This document shows, in pieces, positions 42,880-52,874 of a stretch of 64,000 nucleotides of DNA (the first letter of the stretch is position 1; the number at the start of each line of letters is the position of its first letter). Under the pieces are notes generated by a model. It was not told the origin of the DNA. It did no database searches and saw only the letters and a program-made list of their open reading frames with translations. Both the position numbers and the translations under genes were made by a program. This DNA is from Burkholderiales bacterium (GTDB lineage: Bacteria; Pseudomonadota; Gammaproteobacteria; Burkholderiales; Burkholderiaceae_C). Location: the NCBI GenBank assembly GCA_017307855.1, contig JAFKGD010000002.1, positions 124,001 through 188,000 on the forward strand. The letters run 5' to 3'.

Positions 42880-45590
42880 GGCCTGGATTCCGGTGCCGGC
42901 GCCTCGCCCGCCGGCAGCACGATGCGGATCGAGGTGCCCTGTCCGTGCGGCCCCGGCAGGGCCTCGATGCTGCCCATGTGGGCGCCGACGATGCCCTGCA
43001 CGATGGCCAGGCCCAGGCCGGTGCCCTGCTTGCCGCGGTCGCCCCGCTCCACGCTGTAGAACATGTCGAAGATCCGGCGGCGCTCGTCGGGCGGAATGCC
43101 GGGCCCGCTGTCGGACACCACGATCTGCACCGTCCGGCCCTCGCCCGCGCGGGCCTGGACGGTGACGGGCGCGCCGGGCGGCGAGAACTTGGCCGCGTTC
43201 TCCATTACGTTGAACAGCGCCTGCTCGATCAGCGCGGGGTGCACGTGCAGCAGGCCCACGTCGGGCGCGATGTCGGCCTGCACCGCCACGGCCGGCTCGT
43301 AGCGCTGCAGGCGGCGCGCGGCCGAGCCGACCAGCTCGTCCACGCCGATCCAGTCGCGCGCGAGCGTGAGGCCCTGCTGGCCCAGGCGGGTCATGTCGAG
43401 CAGGTTCTGGATGTAGCGATCGAGCCGCTCGCCTTCGACGCGGATGGTCTCCAGCAGGCTCGCGCGGTCTTCCCCGCTCATGTCGCCACCGTAGCGGGCC
43501 AGGCTGTCGGCCGCACCGATCATCGAGGCGAGCGGCGATCGCAGGTCGTGCGACACCGACGACAGCAATGCCGAGCGCAACCGTTCGGTTTCGCCGGCCA
43601 CGCGTGCGATCTCCAGTTCCGACACCAGGCGCGTGCGCAGCGCGGCCTGGCCGATGTCCTCGGTCATGCTCTCGGCCAGCCTTCGCTGCTCGAACGACAG
43701 CCGCGCCGTCGCGACGGCGAAGCGCAGGCCGACCACGCCCACGGTGCCTTCGCCCGCACGCACCGGAAGGAACCACCAGGCCGAATGCGACAGTGTGTCG
43801 GTATAGCGGCCGCTGGGTTGGCCATGCCGCGCCGTCCATTGCGCCGCCGCCACGTCCTTCTCGTCCAGCTCGGCCGTCACCACCGCCGGCCCCGAATCCT
43901 CACCGATGCGCACCCAGGCCTGTGCGCCCAGGCTGTGCTGCAGCACCGAAGCACTCGCGCCGATCACCTGGCCGAGATCGGCCGCTTTTGACAGCTCACG
44001 CGCGAGTCCCTGCATCGCCGTCGCATGCGCGTTGGCGGCGTGCAGCGACACCACCTGCTGGCGCAGGCGCGAGGCGAGCCGTCCGGCGATCAGCGCGCCC
44101 GCCATGAACAGCAGCACGGTGGCGACACCGCGCGGCGCGCTGATGACCAGGCTGAAGCGGGGCTCGATGAACAGGAAGTCGTACGCCAGGAAGCACAGCG
44201 CGGCCGTGATTACCGCCGCCGTCATGCGCGTGCGCGAGGCCACCAGCAACACCGCGACGAGGAACACGATCGACAGGTCTTCGAGCCCCAGGAAGCGCTC
44301 GGCCACGGAGGCCGCCGCAACGGCACCCAGCGTTGCCAACGCAATGATCGCCGGCTCGCCGCGCGCCAGACGCTCGCCTGCCAGGTCGTGCAGGTGGCTG
44401 GTGCGCTGGCTCGCCTGGGGCGTGCTGACCAGCGTGAGCTCGTAGCGCGCGCCGCGCGCCAGCAGTCGCTGCGTCAGCGTGCGGTTGAACATGCGGGCGA
44501 TGGGCCGCTCGCGCGTGCGGCCGATGACGATGGATCGCGCGCCGCGCGCGGCTGCCGCATCGAGGAGGGCCTGCGCCACGTCGCTGCCGTAGATCACCTC
44601 GGTCCCGCCGCCCAGGCTGCGTGCCAGCGCGAAAGCCTGGTCCAGTTCGCGCTGGCGCTTCTGCCCGGCGCGCGCATGCGTGCGGCGACTGCCGCCGGCG
44701 TGCTCCAGGTCGTCGGCGTGCAGCGCGGCGCCGGTGTCCACCGTGACCACCGTCCAGGGCGCTCCACGTTGATCGGCGATGCGCGCACCGGCGCGAACCA
44801 GGTATTCCGAAGAGCCCATGCCGTCGATGGCGATGACGACGTGGCACTGCAGGGCGATGCCGGCCAGGCCGCGCGCCGTGCGGCTCTCGCGCAGGTCGGC
44901 GTCCACGTGATCGGCCACGGTCTGCATGGCCAGTTCGCGCAGCGCCGTCAGGTTGGAGGGCGAGAAGAACGCCTGCAGCGCCTGGGCCGCCTGCTCCGGC
45001 AGGTAGACCTTGCCCTGGTTCAGCCGCTCGATCAGCTCGCGCGCGGGCAGATCGACCAGGCGGATGTCGCGCAGCCGCTCGAACACCGCGTCGGGCACGG
45101 TCTCGCTCACGCGCACGCCGGTGATCTGGTGCACCACGTCGTTCAGGCTTTCCAGGTGCTGGACGTTGACCGTGGTGTAGACGTCGATACCGGCGTCCAG
45201 CAGTTCTTCCACGTCCTGCCAGCGCCGCTCGTGGCGACTGCCGGGGGCGTTGCGGTGCGCCAGTTCGTCGACCAGCGTGATGGCGGGGCGGCGCGCCAGC
45301 AGGCCGTCCAGATCCATCTCCTGCAGCGGCCGGCCCTGGTGCTCCAGCGCCCGGCGCGGCTGCTGCGGCAGGCCTTCGACCATCGCCTGCGTTTCGCTGC
45401 GCCCATGCGTCTCGACGACACCGATGACGATGTCCTGCCCTTGCCGGTGCAGCTCGCGGGCGCGCGCCAGCATGGCGTAGGTCTTGCCGACGCCGGGCGC
45501 AGCACCCAGGAAGACCGTCAGGCGGCCAGCCGCCTGACGCTGCAGTTCGCCGATCAGGGCATCGGCCTGGTCGGATTTCTCAGGGACCAT
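42876..45590 (-). CDS. kdpD: Sensor histidine kinase KdpD
   Basis: A 904-residue potassium sensor kinase. The N-terminal KdpD domain has a Walker A GAAPGVGKT (residues 29-37) and is followed by a Usp-like domain. Four close membrane helices lie in the middle (VFLVAVLLVASRTRMTAAVI, GVATVLLFMAGALIAGRL). A GAF-like region precedes the HisKA box with H681 (SVSHDLRSPLASM), and the ATPase N, G1 and G2 boxes (NVMENAAKFS, SDSGPGIPP, GTGLGLAIV) end the protein. It phosphorylates KdpE when potassium is low. A 114-bp gap separates it from kdpC, longer than elsewhere in the operon. Confidence 0.97.
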   Translation of the reverse strand: MVPEKSDQADALIGELQRQAAGRLTVFLGAAPGVGKTYAMLARARELHRQGQDIVIGVVETHGRSETQAMVEGLPQQPRRALEHQGRPLQEMDLDGLLARRPAITLVDELAHRNAPGSRHERRWQDVEELLDAGIDVYTTVNVQHLESLNDVVHQITGVRVSETVPDAVFERLRDIRLVDLPARELIERLNQGKVYLPEQAAQALQAFFSPSNLTALRELAMQTVADHVDADLRESRTARGLAGIALQCHVVIAIDGMGSSEYLVRAGARIADQRGAPWTVVTVDTGAALHADDLEHAGGSRRTHARAGQKRQRELDQAFALARSLGGGTEVIYGSDVAQALLDAAAARGARSIVIGRTRERPIARMFNRTLTQRLLARGARYELTLVSTPQASQRTSHLHDLAGERLARGEPAIIALATLGAVAAASVAERFLGLEDLSIVFLVAVLLVASRTRMTAAVITAALCFLAYDFLFIEPRFSLVISAPRGVATVLLFMAGALIAGRLASRLRQQVVSLHAANAHATAMQGLARELSKAADLGQVIGASASVLQHSLGAQAWVRIGEDSGPAVVTAELDEKDVAAAQWTARHGQPSGRYTDTLSHSAWWFLPVRAGEGTVGVVGLRFAVATARLSFEQRRLAESMTEDIGQAALRTRLVSELEIARVAGETERLRSALLSSVSHDLRSPLASMIGAADSLARYGGDMSGEDRASLLETIRVEGERLDRYIQNLLDMTRLGQQGLTLARDWIGVDELVGSAARRLQRYEPAVAVQADIAPDVGLLHVHPALIEQALFNVMENAAKFSPPGAPVTVQARAGEGRTVQIVVSDSGPGIPPDERRRIFDMFYSVERGDRGKQGTGLGLAIVQGIVGAHMGSIEALPGPHGQGTSIRIVLPAGEAPAPESRP

Positions 45591-45704
45591 CGATCATGGA
45601 TTCCTTGTTCACGCAGCGCCGCGGCACCGCGTGGAGGGGCGTGCTCCGGGCGGCACTCCCGAGCACGCATTCTCGCGCCGTCTGCGCACGGGCTGCGCCG
45701 CAGG

Positions 45705-46352
45705 TCACGGCCTTGGCGCCGGGAGGCCGTCCAGCGCCAGGTTGAGTGCGAGCACGTGCACGCGCGGCTGGCCGAACACACCCCATTGCGCGCGCTCGGT
45801 GTGCCGAGCCACCAGGCGCTCGACCGCGACGCGCGTCACGCCGCGGGCCCGCGCCACCCGAGCCACCTGCAGCGCCGCCGCCTCGGGGCCGATGTGCGGG
45901 TCGATGCCGCTGCCCGACTGCGTGATCAGGTCGCCGGGCACCTGCCACGGACTCACGCCCTCGCGCCCGGCCACGGCGGCGCGGGTCTCGTCGAGGCGCT
46001 TGCGCAGTTCGGGGTTGGTCCGGGCCTGGTTGCTGCCGGCCAGCGCCATCGGGTCGTAGCCGGCGGCCGAGGGACGCGGCTGGAAGTAGCCGTCGCCGAC
46101 GAAGGGCTGCGCCACCAGCGCCGAACCGGCCACCCGGCCGCCCCGCTCGATCAGGCTGCCGCTGGCGGTGTGCGGAAACAGCGCCTGGCCGAGCCCGACG
46201 CCGGCCAGCGAATAGAGGAAGCCGAAGCCGGCCAGCGACAGCACGGCCAGGCCCAGGGCGCCGCGCCAGGCGCCGCCGCCCTCCACCGGCGCCCGTGCGG
46301 CGGGCGCGTGGCTGTGGCGGCTCGCGGCCGCGGGGGAAGAAGTCGATGTCAT
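45705..46352 (-). CDS. kdpC: Potassium-transporting ATPase subunit KdpC
   Basis: A 215-residue subunit with one N-terminal membrane helix (GALGLAVLSLAGFGFLYSLAG, about 31-51). Family motifs are QALFPHTASGSLI, YFQPRPSAAGYDPMALAGSN, and SGSGIDPHIGPEAAALQVARVA. E. coli KdpC is about 190 residues; here an extra 25-residue Ala/Ser/His-rich cytoplasmic lead (SPAAASRHSHAPAARAP) precedes the helix. It stabilises the KdpFABC complex and assists ATP binding to KdpB. It follows kdpB by 11 bp. Confidence 0.96.
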   Translation of the reverse strand: MTSTSSPAAASRHSHAPAARAPVEGGGAWRGALGLAVLSLAGFGFLYSLAGVGLGQALFPHTASGSLIERGGRVAGSALVAQPFVGDGYFQPRPSAAGYDPMALAGSNQARTNPELRKRLDETRAAVAGREGVSPWQVPGDLITQSGSGIDPHIGPEAAALQVARVARARGVTRVAVERLVARHTERAQWGVFGQPRVHVLALNLALDGLPAPRP

Positions 46353-46363
46353 GGAAGAAGTCC

Positions 46364-48409
46364 TCACAGGCTGAACACGGCCGACAGCGCAGCATCGATG
46401 AGCTTGATGGCCGCGAACGGCAGCAGCACGCCACCCACGCCGTAGACCAGCATGTTGTTGCGCAGCAGTTGCGTGGCGCCCGCCGGCCTGAAGCGCACGC
46501 CGCGCAACGCCAGCGGAATCAGCGCGGGGATCACCAGCGCGTTGAAGATGAGCGCCGACAGCACGGCGCTCTCGGGGCTGGACAGCCGCATCACGTTGAG
46601 CGTCGCCATCGACGGAATCGAGGCTGCGAACAGCGCCGGCAGGATGGCGAAGTACTTGGACACGTCGTTGGCCAGCGAGAAAGTGGTGAGCGCGCCGCGC
46701 GTGATGAGCTGCTGCTTGCCGATTTCCACCACCGCCAGCAGCTTGGCCGGATCGGAGTCCAGATCGACCATGTTTCCCGCCTCCTTGGCCGCCTGCGTGC
46801 CCGAATTCATGGCCAGGCCGACGTCGGCCTGGGCCAGCGCGGGCGCGTCGTTGGTACCGTCGCCCACCATCGCCACCAGGCGGCCGCCCGCCTGCTCGGC
46901 CCGGATGCGCGCGAGCTTGTCCTCGGGCGTGGCTTCGGCGATGTAGTCGTCCACGCCGGCGTCGGCCGCGATGCTGGCCGCCGTGAGCCGGTTGTCGCCG
47001 GTGATCATCACGGTCTTCACGCCCATCCCGCGCAGCCGCGCGAAGCGCTCCTTGATGCCGTGCTTGATCACGTCGGAGAGTTCGATCACTCCCAGCACGT
47101 GGCGGCCCTCGCTCACCACCAGCGGCGTCGCGCCCTTTCGCGCCACTTCGTCCACGCGCACCTGCAGTTCGGCCGGCACCCGGCCGTCCTGCGCCTCGAC
47201 GTGCGCGGCGATGGCGTCGAGCGCGCCCTTGCGGATCACGCGGCGACCCTCCAGGTCGACGCCGGACATGCGCGTCTGCGCGGTGAAGGCAACGAAGTGC
47301 GCCCGCCCGGGATCGGCCATCGGCTCGCCCTGGGCACGGGCCAGCTTCACGATCGACTTGCCTTCGGGCGTTGGATCGGCCAGCGAGGCCAGCAGCGCCG
47401 CCCGACGCAGTTGCGCGGCATCCACCCCTGCCAGCGCATGGAAGGCTGTGGCCTGGCGGTCGCCGTAGGTGATGGTGCCGGTCTTGTCGAGCAGGAGCAC
47501 GTCGACGTCGCCGGCCACTTCGACGGCCTTGCCGCTCTTGGCGAGCACGTTGGCCTTGAGCGCACGGTTCATGCCGGCGATGCCGATGGCCGGCAGCAGT
47601 CCGCCGATGGTGGTCGGAATGAGGCACACCAGCAGGGCCACCAGCAGCACCACGTCGATCTTCACGCCGACGAACGCGGCGATGAAGGGCAGCGTGACCA
47701 CCACGATCAGGAAGGTGAGCGTCATGACCATGAGCACGATGCCCAGCGCGACCTCGTTGGGCGTCTTCTGCCGGTTCGAGCCCTCGACCAGCGCGATCAT
47801 GCGGTCGAGGAAGCTGTGGCCGGGCTCGGCCGTCACGTTCACCACGATGCGGTCGGACAGCACCTTGGTGCCGCCGATCACGCCCGAGCGGTCGGTGCCC
47901 GCTTCGCGCAATACCGGCGCCGATTCGCCGGTGACGGCGGCTTCGTTGATGGTGGCCAGGCCCTCGGTGATCTCGCCGTCGGCCGGGATCAGCTGGCCCG
48001 CTTCCACCACGACGCGGTCGCCCGGCCGCAGTGCCGCCGCCGGCACGCTCAGCTCATGGCCGGCGGTATCGAGGCGGCGAGCCACCAGATCCTGGCGCGC
48101 CCGGCGCAGCGACGCCGCCTGGCCGCGTCCGCGTGCCTCCGCTATCGCTTCGGCGAAGTTGGCGAACAGCACGGTGAGCAACAGGATGGCCGTGACGGCG
48201 CCGCCGAACGCGGCGCCCGTCCAGCCGGCCAGCGTGGCCACGGCCGTGACGACGGTGCCCAGCCAGACCACGGCCATCACTGGATTGCGCACGGCCTGTT
48301 GCGGCGCGAGCTTGCGTAGCGAATCGACGAGCGCGGCGCGCAGGCCCGCCTCGCCCGCAGGCGAAGCCACGGATGCATTCGCTGGCGCAGGGGTTTGAAT
48401 GGAATTCAT
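46364..48409 (-). CDS. kdpB: Potassium-transporting ATPase ATP-binding subunit KdpB
   Basis: A 681-residue P-type ATPase. The phosphorylated Asp is D308 in [12 protein letters not shown], the actuator loop TGES is present (VTGESAPVL), and the nucleotide hinge and [16 protein letters not shown] motif follow. The unusual Kdp-type membrane segment [20 protein letters not shown] is intact. It hydrolyses ATP to drive potassium through KdpA. It starts 15 bp after kdpA. Confidence 0.98.
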   Translation of the reverse strand: MNSIQTPAPANASVASPAGEAGLRAALVDSLRKLAPQQAVRNPVMAVVWLGTVVTAVATLAGWTGAAFGGAVTAILLLTVLFANFAEAIAEARGRGQAASLRRARQDLVARRLDTAGHELSVPAAALRPGDRVVVEAGQLIPADGEITEGLATINEAAVTGESAPVLREAGTDRSGVIGGTKVLSDRIVVNVTAEPGHSFLDRMIALVEGSNRQKTPNEVALGIVLMVMTLTFLIVVVTLPFIAAFVGVKIDVVLLVALLVCLIPTTIGGLLPAIGIAGMNRALKANVLAKSGKAVEVAGDVDVLLLDKTGTITYGDRQATAFHALAGVDAAQLRRAALLASLADPTPEGKSIVKLARAQGEPMADPGRAHFVAFTAQTRMSGVDLEGRRVIRKGALDAIAAHVEAQDGRVPAELQVRVDEVARKGATPLVVSEGRHVLGVIELSDVIKHGIKERFARLRGMGVKTVMITGDNRLTAASIAADAGVDDYIAEATPEDKLARIRAEQAGGRLVAMVGDGTNDAPALAQADVGLAMNSGTQAAKEAGNMVDLDSDPAKLLAVVEIGKQQLITRGALTTFSLANDVSKYFAILPALFAASIPSMATLNVMRLSSPESAVLSALIFNALVIPALIPLALRGVRFRPAGATQLLRNNMLVYGVGGVLLPFAAIKLIDAALSAVFSL

Positions 48410-48424
48410 GATGACGACCCTCGA

Positions 48425-50146
48425 TCAATGGGCCAGCAGGCTGGTCAGCGCCAGATGGTCGGCCACGGGACCGAGCACCAGCACCGGCATGAACTGCAGC
48501 AGCGTGAGGACGATGACGATGCCGATCAGCGTGAGCGCGAAGGTCGGTGTCTCGACCTGCAACGTGCCGGCACCTTCGGGCGCGCGGCGCTTGGCGGCCA
48601 GCATCGCGGCGATGGCCAGCGGGATCACGAGCGCGGGAAAGCGCCCGACCGCCATTGCGAGCGCGGCGGAGAGGTTCCACCACGGCGTGTTGTCGGCCAG
48701 GCCCTCGAAGCCGGAGCCGTTGTTGGCGAACGCCGAGGCGTATTCGTAGAACACCTGGCTGATGCCGTGGAAGCCAGGATTGGAATGACCGGTGAAGGCC
48801 GGCCATGCCAGCGCCGCCGCCGTGAAGCCCAGGATCACCAGCGGCTGCAACAGCACCAGCACAGCCAGCAGCTTCACCTCGGGCCCCTCGATCTTGCGGC
48901 CGAACAGCTCGGGCGTGCGCCCCGTCATCAGGCCCGCGAGGAACACCGACAGCATCAGGTAGACGATGAACTGCATCAGGCCGCAGCCCACCCCGCCCCA
49001 GATGGCGTTGATGAGCATGTTGACCATGGACATCATCCCGGTGAGCGGCGCGGCCGAGTCGAGCATCGAGTTGACCGAGCCGTTGTTCACCTGCGTGGTC
49101 GCGGCAGACCACAGGGCCGACGCCTCGCTGCCCAGGCGCACCTCCTTGCCTTCCATCAGCGCGATGTCGGTGGAGGTGGACGAGTAGCTTTCGGACCACA
49201 GGCTGAGGCCGCCTGAGATCACCGACATCGCCAGCATCGTGCCCAAGACCATCGTGCCGAAGCGGCGGCGGCCGGTGAAACGCCCGACCATGAAGACGGT
49301 GGCCACGGGAATCAGGCCGATGGCCAGCATCTGCAGGAAGTTCGACAGCGGGGTCGGGTTTTCCAGCGGTACGGCACTGTTGGGGCCATACCAGCCGCCA
49401 CCGTTGCTACCCAGCTGCTTGATGGCCACCATGGGCGCCACGGGGCCGAGCGGGATCTTCTGTTCCTTCAGTTGGGTGGATGCATCGACCGGCACCGCCA
49501 CCGGCCCCGCCTGCAAAGTGGCGGGCACCCCCTGCCAGGTGAGCAACACCGACATCACGATCGCCAGCGGCAGGACGACGCGCAGCGTGGCGCGCACCAC
49601 ATCGACCCAGAAGTTGCCCACATCGATCGGCAACGTCGCCTCGGCACCCGCCCCCCGGCCACCACCGAACAGGGCCCTCAGGGTGGCGGCCACCATGGCC
49701 AGCGCCATCACGGGCGTGACGACCTGCAGGCCGACGATGCCCGTCATCTGCGCCAGGTACGACAGTTGGGCCTGGCCCGAGTAGTGCTGCTGGTTGGTGT
49801 TGGTGAGGAAGGACACCGTGGTGTGCAGCGCCAGATCCCAGCTCATGTTGGGCACGCCGTCGGGGTTGAGCGGCAGCCAGGCCTGCGTCATGAACAGCAC
49901 CCAGACGATGACCGCCAGAAGCAGGTTGGACAGGCCGAAGGCCCAGGCGTAGCCGCGCCAGCTCATGCCCTTGCCGGGCCTTGTGCCCAGCAGCGCGTAG
50001 AGCGGCCGTTCAATCACGCCGAACACGGCATCGCCACGCATCGGCTCGCCGCGCATCACCGCGGCCAGATAAATGCCCAGCGGCCAGCCGAGGGCGACCA
50101 GCAGCGCGAGCAGCAGAAGGGATTCGATCACGGGGAGCTCCGGCAC
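48425..50146 (-). CDS. kdpA: Potassium-transporting ATPase potassium-binding subunit KdpA
   Basis: A 573-residue SKT-superfamily channel-like subunit. The four selectivity-filter loops are visible as HTTVSFLTNTNQQHYSG, QLGSNGGGWYGPNSAVPLEN, NAIWGGVGCGLMQF and ASAFANNGSGFEGL. It binds potassium from the periplasm with high affinity. A GTG at 50146 is the start that gives the normal N-terminus. No kdpF was found in front of it. The 186-bp region upstream should hold the KdpE-dependent promoter. Confidence 0.97.
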   Translation of the reverse strand: MPELPVIESLLLLALLVALGWPLGIYLAAVMRGEPMRGDAVFGVIERPLYALLGTRPGKGMSWRGYAWAFGLSNLLLAVIVWVLFMTQAWLPLNPDGVPNMSWDLALHTTVSFLTNTNQQHYSGQAQLSYLAQMTGIVGLQVVTPVMALAMVAATLRALFGGGRGAGAEATLPIDVGNFWVDVVRATLRVVLPLAIVMSVLLTWQGVPATLQAGPVAVPVDASTQLKEQKIPLGPVAPMVAIKQLGSNGGGWYGPNSAVPLENPTPLSNFLQMLAIGLIPVATVFMVGRFTGRRRFGTMVLGTMLAMSVISGGLSLWSESYSSTSTDIALMEGKEVRLGSEASALWSAATTQVNNGSVNSMLDSAAPLTGMMSMVNMLINAIWGGVGCGLMQFIVYLMLSVFLAGLMTGRTPELFGRKIEGPEVKLLAVLVLLQPLVILGFTAAALAWPAFTGHSNPGFHGISQVFYEYASAFANNGSGFEGLADNTPWWNLSAALAMAVGRFPALVIPLAIAAMLAAKRRAPEGAGTLQVETPTFALTLIGIVIVLTLLQFMPVLVLGPVADHLALTSLLAH

Positions 50147-50332
50147 GGCGCGTCAGGACGCGCAGCGATGAAGGACGGAGCCGGTCACCCGGGATGGCGC
50201 GGCGCCGGCGGGCGCGCGGTAGGACATGGGACGCATGGAGTCGTTCGCGGTCATGGCGACAGTGCCATGGCGAATCGTCGCGCCGGCCAGGGGGGCGCGG
50301 CATAACTTCTGCGTAAATTCAGCGGCCGGTGA

Positions 50333-51238
50333 TCAACGCGCCGCGCCCAGTTCCCGATCGATCCATGCCATCAGGCCCTCCTGCTGCGGCGACCATCCCA
50401 GGCTCTCGCGCGCGCGCCGGGCGCGCACCCGGCAGTTCGAGCCGAAGCTGTAGTTCGCCATCACCTCTCCATGCGCCTCGACGGCCTGGGCGATCGTCAT
50501 GGAGCAGGCCTGGCCGGGCAGATCGAGGGCACGGTGAATGGCGTTTGCGATGTCCCGCATCGACGACTCGCCGAGCTCGGCGTAATGCAGCGCACCGGGC
50601 GCGTCGGATTCGAGGATGCGCACGTAGAGGCTCGCGAGATCCTCGACATGGACATGCGACCAGCGGTTGGCGCCGGCGCCAACATAGCGCGCGGCACCCT
50701 GGGCCCGCGCGTCGCGCGCCATCATCGGGATCTGCATGCTGTCACGGTGCACGCCCGTGCCGGTGCCGTACACCATGGGTGGGGCCACCACATGGGCGCG
50801 CACGTCTTCTGCGTTGGCGGCGAGGATGGCATCGATCAACTGCACACGTGCAAGCCGCAGCGGCAGCGGGTGCACGGGCGTGCCTTCGTCGTAGACGGCA
50901 TCCGACGCTTCGCCACCGGCGCAGTCGGCCACGATGCCGGCGCCGCTGGTATGCACGAATATCTTGCCTGTCCCATGCAGGGCGCGCAGAAGCGATTCGA
51001 CGGATGACCGGTGATCGGCGTGCGCCGCGCTGACGACCGCGTCGGCCGCCCGCGCCTGCTCAGCCAGCAAGGGGCCATCGTCCAGCGTTCCGTGGATCGG
51101 CTCGATCCCCAGGCGTTCCAGTGCGCGGGCGCCGTCGTCCGAACGCACCAGGCCCGCGACCTCGTGGCCCGCGGCGACCAGTCGATTGGCCAGCGTGCCA
51201 CCGATGTAGCCCGTGGCGCCCGTGATGAAAATCCTCAT
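50333..51238 (-). CDS. NAD-dependent epimerase/dehydratase-family (extended SDR) protein
   Basis: A 301-residue atypical or extended short-chain dehydrogenase. The nucleotide motif is FITGATGYIGGTLANRLVAAG (about 4-24), followed by VRSDDGARALERLG, AHADHRSSVESLLRAL and the HTSGAGIV strand. The usual YxxxK catalytic pair is not evident; VYDEGTPVHPLPLRLARVQL stands in the position, so it may be a reductase with altered catalysis or an NmrA-like sensor. It follows the alpha/beta-barrel gene by 20 bp on the same strand and ends 186 bp before kdpA. Confidence 0.85.
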   Translation of the reverse strand: MRIFITGATGYIGGTLANRLVAAGHEVAGLVRSDDGARALERLGIEPIHGTLDDGPLLAEQARAADAVVSAAHADHRSSVESLLRALHGTGKIFVHTSGAGIVADCAGGEASDAVYDEGTPVHPLPLRLARVQLIDAILAANAEDVRAHVVAPPMVYGTGTGVHRDSMQIPMMARDARAQGAARYVGAGANRWSHVHVEDLASLYVRILESDAPGALHYAELGESSMRDIANAIHRALDLPGQACSMTIAQAVEAHGEVMANYSFGSNCRVRARRARESLGWSPQQEGLMAWIDRELGAAR

Positions 51239-51258
51239 GGTCGGCCTGCGATGGGCGG

Positions 51259-51942
51259 TCAGGCCAGGTCGGCCGCCATGTTGGAATGCGACAGCGTGTA
51301 GATCCCGCGCCGTATCTCTGCGCCCGCGCCCGCTGCGGCCAGCGCCGCATCGGACAGCGGGCCGGCACCCAACCGCTCCAGCACCGATCGGTCGTAGCCG
51401 CAGACGATGTAGATCCAGTCGGCCGCCGGGTCCGGGCCGCCCCTGATCTTCTGCTCGGCGGTGACCGCGATCTTCGGCGTCTGGTTCTGCAACAGGTGGG
51501 CGGCCGCCGTGCCGGCCTGGCCGCGCAGCGTTTGCGCCATGGCGCGCAGGTGCGTGCGCAGCGCGTCGTCCTGTCCTTCGGCCGGCGACATCCGCAGCGT
51601 GAGGGCGTGGCGCGAAAGCGCGCCGCCCGAGCTCTCGAGCACGCGGCACTGGCTGCGCACCATGTTCCGGTGGTGCGGCATCATCTTCGTGGACCAGGGC
51701 GTCGGCGCGTTCAGCCGCGCCAGGTAGCCCGGCGAGGCCACGACGTCGTACGCCTGCAGTTCGTACAGGATGAAGAACCCCTCGCCCCCATCGGCATCGC
51801 CCCAGCGCGACCCGCGCAGAAAACCCGGAATGCCCATGCGTTCGGGAAAGTGCTCGTGCGTATGCCAGTCTTCGAATTCAGCGCGGTGTGCGGCAGCGAT
51901 GTCCCACCACATCGCGATTGCGCCTTGTCCGAGCAGAGCCAT
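51259..51942 (-). CDS. Hypothetical protein with dimeric alpha/beta-barrel character
   Basis: A 227-residue cytoplasmic protein. ATG 51942 (MALLGQGAIAMWWDIAAAH) is chosen for its AGGAGAAC ribosome site. The opening segment HRAEFEDWHTHEHFPERMG resembles EthD/NIPSNAP-type ferredoxin-like domains, which often form the active site of small monooxygenases or isomerases. A second similar half begins near residue 120 (ALTLRMSPAEGQDDALRTHL), so a duplicated barrel in one chain is plausible. The function is unknown. It pairs with the SDR gene downstream and lies 104 bp after the IclR gene on the same strand. Confidence 0.7.
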   Translation of the reverse strand: MALLGQGAIAMWWDIAAAHRAEFEDWHTHEHFPERMGIPGFLRGSRWGDADGGEGFFILYELQAYDVVASPGYLARLNAPTPWSTKMMPHHRNMVRSQCRVLESSGGALSRHALTLRMSPAEGQDDALRTHLRAMAQTLRGQAGTAAAHLLQNQTPKIAVTAEQKIRGGPDPAADWIYIVCGYDRSVLERLGAGPLSDAALAAAGAGAEIRRGIYTLSHSNMAADLA

Positions 51943-52046
51943 GTTGTTCTCCTGTACGCGCCGCATCGGGGCACGCTTTCATGTCATGTAGATGGCCTGC
52001 CGGAGCCCGGCAGGAGAAGGATGGGCCGGCCAGCGTCCCGATCGCC

Positions 52047-52874
52047 TCAGGTGAGCACCGGGGGGGTGGCTTTCGCCGCGGCATCCCCCGCAGCCCGGTG
52101 GCGAATGAAGATGGGCGACGATGTGCTGGCCAGCGCGAGTTCAGCCGCCATGGCCATGAGGGCCGGCCCGAGCTGCTGCATGCGCGCTTCGGTGAGGCGG
52201 ATCAGCGGACCGGCGATCGTGACGACGCCGATGGCGGCTTCGCCGGGACGCTGGATCGGCGCGCCCATGGCGGTCATGCCGGGCGCGAACATCTCATTGA
52301 TCATGCTGAAGCCGCGCTGCCGCGTGTCTTGCAGGATCTGCGCGAGCTCCTTCACCGTCAGCGGTGCATTGGGGCCGAACTGCTCACGGCTGCCGAACCC
52401 CTGGCGCGCGACGATCTGCAAGGCCTGGTCTTCGGGCAACGTGGACAGCCAGGCGTGGCCTGCCGAACTGCACGACAGGCGCACGTCGGTCCCGGTGTCG
52501 GGGTCGTAGCGCAGGCCGCCCCTGGCCCCCTGCGCCTTGGCCACGAAGGTCAGGCGCTCGCCGTCGAGGATGGCCAGGCGGACCAGTTCGCCCGACAGCT
52601 CGGCCATGCGGTCGATCAGCGGCTGCGCGATGTCCACGATGCCCGAACCACTCAGGTAGTTCAGGCCCAGCGCGGCCAGCTTGGTGGTCAGGGCGTAGTC
52701 GCCGTACTCGCGCATCTGGCGCACCCACCCGCAGCGGACCAGGTCGGTGAGCAGGCGGTGGCACGCGCTGCGCGGGATGCACAGCTCGTCGGCGATGGTT
52801 GCCAGCGGCTGCCCCTCGGGGCGTGCGGCCAGGTATTCGAGAACGAAAAGCGAACGGTCGAGATTGATGGCCAT
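52047..52874 (-). CDS. IclR-family transcriptional regulator
   Basis: A 275-residue IclR regulator with an N-terminal winged helix (DRSLFVLEYLAARPEGQPLA, LCIPRSACHRLLTDLVRCGW) and an effector domain (about 90-260; RLSCSSAGHAWLSTLPEDQ, SMINEMFAPGMTAMGAPIQ). It is divergent from the TRAP transporter operon with 108 bp between the starts, so it is the likely local regulator of dctP-aroQ-dctQM and perhaps of the SDR pair downstream. Confidence 0.92.
   Translation of the reverse strand: MAINLDRSLFVLEYLAARPEGQPLATIADELCIPRSACHRLLTDLVRCGWVRQMREYGDYALTTKLAALGLNYLSGSGIVDIAQPLIDRMAELSGELVRLAILDGERLTFVAKAQGARGGLRYDPDTGTDVRLSCSSAGHAWLSTLPEDQALQIVARQGFGSREQFGPNAPLTVKELAQILQDTRQRGFSMINEMFAPGMTAMGAPIQRPGEAAIGVVTIAGPLIRLTEARMQQLGPALMAMAAELALASTSSPIFIRHRAAGDAAAKATPPVLT

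Noticed and set aside
50147-50240. Possible kdpF in front of kdpA
   Set aside because: The only short minus-strand frame with an ATG there encodes about 27 mostly polar residues. KdpF is a single hydrophobic helix.
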